Assembly (NCBI GenBank): GCA_017380635.1
Contig: JAFODP010000018.1
Coordinates: 62,001 to 126,000 of the forward strand
Source of the DNA: Bacteroidales bacterium
GTDB lineage: Bacteria; Bacteroidota; Bacteroidia; Bacteroidales; UBA1402
Direction: 5' to 3'
DNA length: 64,000 nt
The position numbers were made by a program, and so were the translations under genes. The notes beneath the pieces are model-generated. The model was not told the origin of the DNA, ran no database searches, and was given only the letters and a program-made list of their open reading frames with translations. This document shows, piece after piece, positions 59,675 through 64,000 of the stretch; the first letter of the stretch is position 1; each line of letters opens with the position of its first letter.

Positions 59675-61588
59675 ATGAGCCGAATTATTGCCGTTTTACC
59701 CGAACATGTAGCCAATCAGATTGCTGCCGGCGAAGTGGTGCAACAAGCCTCTTCGGTGGTGAAAGAGTTGATGGAAAACGCCATCGACGCAAACGCTACG
59801 CAAATAGACGTTCTTATCAAGGATGCCGGCAAGACGCTCATTCAAATCAACGACAACGGCAAAGGCATGTCGGCAGAGGATGCGGCTCTTTGCTTTGAAC
59901 GACACGCCACTTCCAAACTGAAACAAGCCAGCGATCTTTTCAGTCTGCAAACCAAAGGTTTCCGCGGAGAAGCCTTGGCTTCGATTGCCGCTATCGCCCA
60001 AGTGGAACTGCACACACGCCGTCCAGAAGATGAATTGGGCAGCAAGGTGACCATTGCCGCTTCGCAGATTGAAAGCCAGGACGAAATAGTGATGCCTGCG
60101 CCGGGAACTCGTTTCATGGTGCGCAATCTTTTCTACAACGTCCCTGCCCGACGCAAATTCCTGGGCAGCAATGCCAAACAATTCTTGGCCATCCGCAACG
60201 AGTTCATCCATTTAGCCTTGGCGCATCCCGATTTGGGCATGAAACTCTGCCACAACGGCGAAACACTTTACGATTTGCATAGCAGCAGTCTGCGTCAGCG
60301 CATCATCGCACTTTTCGGCGCCACCTTCAACAAGAAGCTCTACCCCATCGATGTGGAAACCGATTTTGTGCGTATCAGCGGATTCATCGGCGATCCCTCG
60401 GCGGCCAACAAACGCAGCAGCGAACAATTCCTGTTTGCCAACCAACGTTTCATTCGTCATCCTTATTTGCGCAAAGCCATATTGGATGTTTACGAAAACC
60501 TGATTCCCAACGGTTTGCAACCGGCTTATTTCCTGTTTCTGGATGTTCCCGCCGATAATATCGACGTCAATATCAGTCCCACCAAAACCGAAGTTAAATT
60601 CGAACACGAACAAGTGATTTGGCCCATCCTGAATGCGGCTGTGCGCGAATGTTTAGGCAAATTCAACGCAGTGCCTTCCATCGATTTCGACCGAGAAGAT
60701 GCCCCCGAAATAAATGTTTTTCCGGACGATAAGGAATTGCTTGCGCCACGACTTGATTTCGACAAACATTACAATCCTTTTGCTTCGGCCAACAACAGCA
60801 CCCATTTTGCGCCAAGCCACAACAGAAGCTACGCCGGCGATGTTCCCAAAAAACAGAACTGGGAAAGTTTGATCGACACTTTCGAAAGCGCCCGCGACTA
60901 TAAGGATGTTTTCCAAGAAGATACGCAAGCCTATGGTTTCCATCTTGATACGCCCATCAATGCCGACATCGTAGAAACGCCGAAAGAAGTGCTGGAAACT
61001 TTGTTCAACGACGAGTCATCCTGGGAACTTTTCCAAGAACGTATCTGTCAGCTTTTCGGACGTTATCTGATGCTGCCCATGGGCGATAGCTTGTTGTTTA
61101 TCGACCAACATCGGGCCAGTGTGCGGATTCTCTTCGAACAATATGTGCGACAGTTGTCGGCCCATCAGTCGGTATCGCAGAGTTTGCTGTTTCCCGAAGA
61201 TATTGATTTGCCGCAACATCTTTTGCCCGAATTTGAAAGCATCATCGAAGAGTTGAACGATTTGGGTTTCCGCTTCGAAAAAACAGACGCGCATTATACG
61301 CTTTGCGGCATCCCCGAACAACTCGGCGGCAAAGACGCGCACGCGGTATTGCAAGAACTGCTGGATGCAAAAATGGAAGAACGTCCCAACATCGAGCAAG
61401 TGCTGAGCGAAAGACTTGCCTTGCAGATGGCCAAATCGACAGCCTTACCATACGGACAGACACTGAGCGACAATGAACAGATTGCTTTGTGCCGTCAGTT
61501 GTTTGCTTCGGCTATCCAGAACTTCACTCCCGACGGCAAACGCATCATCGTCAGCATGAGCCAGGAAGAATTGATAAAGAAATTCTAA
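59675..61588 (+). CDS. mutL: DNA mismatch repair protein MutL
   Basis: MutL couples MutS mismatch recognition to strand removal. The 637-residue product has the GHKL ATPase motifs ELMENAIDANAT, DNGKGM, and GFRGEALASI, and a C-terminal dimerisation domain. The region corresponding to the endonuclease motif reads DQHRASVRILFE, in which the expected first Glu is Val, so endonuclease activity is uncertain. I start at ATG 59675 (MSRIIAVLPEHVANQIAAGE); the frame is open into the previous gene but unconserved. Six bases separate it from rnr. Confidence 0.95.
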   Translation: MSRIIAVLPEHVANQIAAGEVVQQASSVVKELMENAIDANATQIDVLIKDAGKTLIQINDNGKGMSAEDAALCFERHATSKLKQASDLFSLQTKGFRGEALASIAAIAQVELHTRRPEDELGSKVTIAASQIESQDEIVMPAPGTRFMVRNLFYNVPARRKFLGSNAKQFLAIRNEFIHLALAHPDLGMKLCHNGETLYDLHSSSLRQRIIALFGATFNKKLYPIDVETDFVRISGFIGDPSAANKRSSEQFLFANQRFIRHPYLRKAILDVYENLIPNGLQPAYFLFLDVPADNIDVNISPTKTEVKFEHEQVIWPILNAAVRECLGKFNAVPSIDFDREDAPEINVFPDDKELLAPRLDFDKHYNPFASANNSTHFAPSHNRSYAGDVPKKQNWESLIDTFESARDYKDVFQEDTQAYGFHLDTPINADIVETPKEVLETLFNDESSWELFQERICQLFGRYLMLPMGDSLLFIDQHRASVRILFEQYVRQLSAHQSVSQSLLFPEDIDLPQHLLPEFESIIEELNDLGFRFEKTDAHYTLCGIPEQLGGKDAHAVLQELLDAKMEERPNIEQVLSERLALQMAKSTALPYGQTLSDNEQIALCRQLFASAIQNFTPDGKRIIVSMSQEELIKKF

Positions 61589-61594
61589 AGCCTT

Positions 61595-63337
61595 ATGAAA
61601 CACAAGAAAACGAAAATAGCCCGTCTTACCAAGGGCGACCTGAAACAACGCATCATGGATTATTTCCGCCGCAACGCGCGAAATAGTTACAATTATAAAC
61701 AAGTGGCTGCAGCTTTGGGCATTACTCGCGCCGCTACCAAAACGATGGTGGACGAATTGCTCCGCAGTCTGCATCAGCAGCATTTCCTGAAAATGGAAAG
61801 AGAAGGCCGCTACATGCTGGCCCAACAACTGCGCAAAGAACGCAAATGTTTGGGTGACGATATTATGGGTGAATTCGAATTGCCGGAAACTTATCCCGCC
61901 GAAGCCGAAAAAGAAGCCTCGACATTTACCGAAGAAATCCAGCCGCAGGAATACAGCTATCGCGAAGATTTTCGCCATGTCACCACTTTCACCATCGACC
62001 CGCTCGAAGCCAAAGACTTTGACGACGCGCTTTCTATCCGCCAACTGAGCAATGGTCATTGGGAAATCGGGGTGCATATTGCCGACGTCACATTCTACGT
62101 AAAGCCGAAATCCTTTATCGATTTGGAAGCCGAGAAGCGTGCCACTTCGGTGTATCTGGTAGACCGCGTCGTGCCGATGTTGCCCGAAGCGCTCTGCAAT
62201 CGCCTCTGCTCATTGCGTCCCGACGAAGAAAAACGCTGCTTCTCCTGCATTTTCGAAATCAACAGCAAGGCCGAAGTCATCAAATCGCGCATCAAGCGTA
62301 CGGTAATCAAATCGTGTCGTCGCATGACTTACGAAGAAGCGCAGGAGGTGATTGAAGGCCGTAGCGAAACGCTGAAAAACGAAATCATGACCTTGCACGC
62401 GCTGGCACAGTTGTTGCGTCGCAAACGCATGCAGGACGGCGCCATCCAATTCGAAGGAACAGAAGTGCGTTTCAAGTTGGACGAAAACGGCAAGGCCATC
62501 GAAGTTTATTTCAAAGAATCGAACGAATCGCATCAGCTGATTGAGGAATTTATGTTGCTGGCCAACAGAACCGTAGCCGAATTCGTCAACAAAAAAGGCA
62601 CGACGCCCAAAGCTTTCGTTTATCGTGTACACGACTTGCCCGACATGGAAAAACTGGCCGACTTGTCGAAATTCATCAAACGATTTGGTCACACGCTCAA
62701 CACTGATGGCGACCACAAACAAATGAGCCACAACATCAACAAAATGTTGGGAGAAGTGCATGGCACGGCCGAAGGAAACATGATTTCTGCGCTCACCATT
62801 CGAGCCATGGCAAAAGCTGTTTACAGCACCGACAACATTGGCCATTATGGTTTGGCTTTCAAGCATTATACGCATTTTACCTCGCCTATTCGCCGTTATC
62901 CGGATATGTTGGTGCATCGTTTGTTGGAACGCTATCTGAACGATGGAAAAAGTTTCGACCGCGAACGTCTGGAACGTCAATGCGAACATTGCTCGGCCAT
63001 GGAACAATTGGCAGCGCAAGCCGAAAGAGCTTCTATCAAAAGCAAGCAAGTGGAATTTATGGCCGAACAATTGGGCAAGACTTTCACAGGCACCATTTCG
63101 GGCGTGATGGAATTCGGGCTCTTCGTGGAATGCAACGACAACAAATGCGAAGGCTTGGTGCCCGTTCGCGACATGGACGACGACCACTATATTTTCGACG
63201 AAAAGAATTATTGCCTGATTGGCCGTTACACCAAAAAAGTGTATCGTTTGGGCGACACGGTAGAAGTGATGGTAGCTCGCGCCGATATGGACAAACGACA
63301 ATTGGATTTCGTGTTGGTAGAAAACGAGACTGTATAA
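61595..63337 (+). CDS. rnr: Ribonuclease R lacking cold-shock domains
   Basis: RNase R is a 3'-5' exoribonuclease able to degrade structured RNA. This 580-residue version has an N-terminal winged helix (about residues 10-65), the RNB domain with catalytic D135, D141, D143 and D144 in IDPLEAKDFDDALS, TSPIRRYPDMLVH, and a C-terminal S1 domain (GTISGVMEFGLFVE). In E. coli the equivalent Asp residues are 272-281, about 137 residues further on. The N-terminal linker goes from RYMLAQQLRKERK straight to GEFELPETYPAEAEKEA, with no room for the two cold-shock/OB domains. The frame is otherwise intact. It ends the recQ-rnr operon. Confidence 0.92.
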   Translation: MKHKKTKIARLTKGDLKQRIMDYFRRNARNSYNYKQVAAALGITRAATKTMVDELLRSLHQQHFLKMEREGRYMLAQQLRKERKCLGDDIMGEFELPETYPAEAEKEASTFTEEIQPQEYSYREDFRHVTTFTIDPLEAKDFDDALSIRQLSNGHWEIGVHIADVTFYVKPKSFIDLEAEKRATSVYLVDRVVPMLPEALCNRLCSLRPDEEKRCFSCIFEINSKAEVIKSRIKRTVIKSCRRMTYEEAQEVIEGRSETLKNEIMTLHALAQLLRRKRMQDGAIQFEGTEVRFKLDENGKAIEVYFKESNESHQLIEEFMLLANRTVAEFVNKKGTTPKAFVYRVHDLPDMEKLADLSKFIKRFGHTLNTDGDHKQMSHNINKMLGEVHGTAEGNMISALTIRAMAKAVYSTDNIGHYGLAFKHYTHFTSPIRRYPDMLVHRLLERYLNDGKSFDRERLERQCEHCSAMEQLAAQAERASIKSKQVEFMAEQLGKTFTGTISGVMEFGLFVECNDNKCEGLVPVRDMDDDHYIFDEKNYCLIGRYTKKVYRLGDTVEVMVARADMDKRQLDFVLVENETV

Positions 63338-63431
63338 AATGAGAAAAGGTGCCTCGGCTCACGCAGAAACACCTTCAAACATATATAGAGGAAATTAAAA
63401 AGAGTCGTTTTTTCGGGCCACAAAAATATAG

Positions 63432-63439
63432 TATTTTTG
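63432..63439 (+). promoter_or_regulatory. -7 box for ahcY
   Basis: TATTTTTG matches TAnnTTTG; upstream TTTTTC strings give a poor -33. The leader would be about 45 nt, too short for an SAH riboswitch. Confidence 0.5.
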
Positions 63440-63490
63440 CCACATTAGATGCAAGTATTTGAAATTCGTTACAAAAAAATTTAAAAAAAT

Positions 63491-64000
63491 ATGGATTTAA
63501 CATTATTTGACAAAATTCCTTACAAAGTAGCCGATATGTCCTTGGTTGATTTCGGTAGAAAAGAGATAGAAATTGCCGAAAAAGAGATGCCGGGCCTGAT
63601 GGCTATCCGTCAAAAGTATGGTCCACAAAAGCCGCTGAAAGGCGCTAGAATCATGGGATCGCTGCACATGACCATCCAAACGGCAGTGCTCATCGAAACA
63701 CTTACCGAACTGGGCGCCGAAGTGCGTTGGGCCAGTTGTAACATTTTCTCTACCCAAGACCATGCCGCTGCCGCAGTGGCCGAAAGAGGCGTGAATGTTT
63801 TTGCGTGGAAAGGCGAAAGCCTGGAAGAATATTGGTGGTGCACCCTGCAGGCGCTCACTTTCGAAGGCGGCAAAGGCCCCAACCTCATTGTGGACGACGG
63901 TGGTGATGCTACTTTGATGATACATTTGGGTGTACAGGCCGAAAAAGATGCCAGCATCTTGGAAACGCCTTCGCATGGCGAAGACGAAGCCGAACTGAAA
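63491..64000 (+). CDS. ahcY: S-adenosylhomocysteine hydrolase (N-terminal 170 residues)
   Basis: The product starts [18 protein letters not shown] and contains [54 protein letters not shown] and [20 protein letters not shown], all typical of SAHase, which splits SAH to adenosine and homocysteine. The gene runs off the right edge; the NAD-binding and C-terminal regions are not visible. It has its own -7 box and is separated from rnr by 153 bases. Confidence 0.95.
   Translation, partial: MDLTLFDKIPYKVADMSLVDFGRKEIEIAEKEMPGLMAIRQKYGPQKPLKGARIMGSLHMTIQTAVLIETLTELGAEVRWASCNIFSTQDHAAAAVAERGVNVFAWKGESLEEYWWCTLQALTFEGGKGPNLIVDDGGDATLMIHLGVQAEKDASILETPSHGEDEAELK

Overview
The window is a gene-dense chromosomal segment of a member of the Bacteroidota, most likely order Bacteroidales. 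The evidence is the type IX secretion proteins PorU and PorV, a fused SecDF, a DUF3822-rsmD pair, trigger factor without an obvious FKBP domain, weak Shine-Dalgarno sequences, and many promoters of the Bacteroidetes form TTTG-N18-21-TAnnTTTG. I cannot assign a genus. Almost everything is core housekeeping; the accessory material lies mainly between about 28.2 and 33.0 kb and in a few unusually long, repeat-filled intergenic gaps.

Layout. 0-6 kb: the end of a large envelope protein, then rplM-rpsI-rpsB-tsf with a promoter and terminator. 6-15.3 kb: SUI1-type factor (minus), then FAH hydrolase, porU, porV, ispF, nitroreductase, GH28 and CpXC protein. 15.3-20.1 kb: fabH behind a repeat-rich leader, then fabK-fabF-fabZ-fabG from their own promoter. 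20.2-20.5 kb: tandem large palindromes abutting a lipid A-type acyltransferase. 21.4-28 kb: RecD-like helicase (minus), a conserved hypothetical, DUF3822-rsmD-aroB, typA. 28.1-33 kb: tRNA-Pro(GGG), a DUF4160/DUF2442 pair bracketed by two copies of the tRNA terminator, a GH127 arabinofuranosidase, an MqsR-like toxin with a Panacea-fused antitoxin, and a decayed copy of the GH127 3' end. 33-38 kb: BASS-type transporter, tRNA-Leu(UAA), LytTR regulator with a NAGPA-like protein, WG-repeat protein with MtgA, and a Rieske-like lipoprotein. 38-46.4 kb: M3 peptidase, secDF, trpS, a family 2 glycosyltransferase and a CPBP protease. 46.5-49.8 kb: tig-clpP-clpX. 49.9-63.3 kb: a long probable operon recQ-guaB-three SurA/parvulin-like proteins-LptA-like protein-small membrane protein-mutL-rnr. 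The window ends in ahcY.

How the genes work together. Several blocks serve envelope biogenesis: PorU/PorV (secretion and surface attachment), SecDF (translocation), SurA-type chaperones and an LptA-like protein (outer-membrane proteins and LPS), the lipid A-type acyltransferase, MtgA (peptidoglycan) and the fab cluster (acyl chains). A second theme is protein synthesis and quality control: r-proteins, EF-Ts, TypA, RsmD, TrpRS, trigger factor and ClpXP.

The most unusual observations are the 129-bp palindromic elements at 20.2-20.5 kb, one arm of which supplies the last codons and stop of the acyltransferase; an RNase R that lacks the space for both cold-shock domains; the duplicated terminator around the DUF4160/DUF2442 pair; the GH127 3'-end fossil joined to a 20-bp repeat array; an MqsA-like antitoxin fused to a Panacea domain; and several short-period repeat arrays confined to long intergenic gaps. 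I did not find a CRISPR array, an insertion sequence transposase, a prophage or an rRNA gene.
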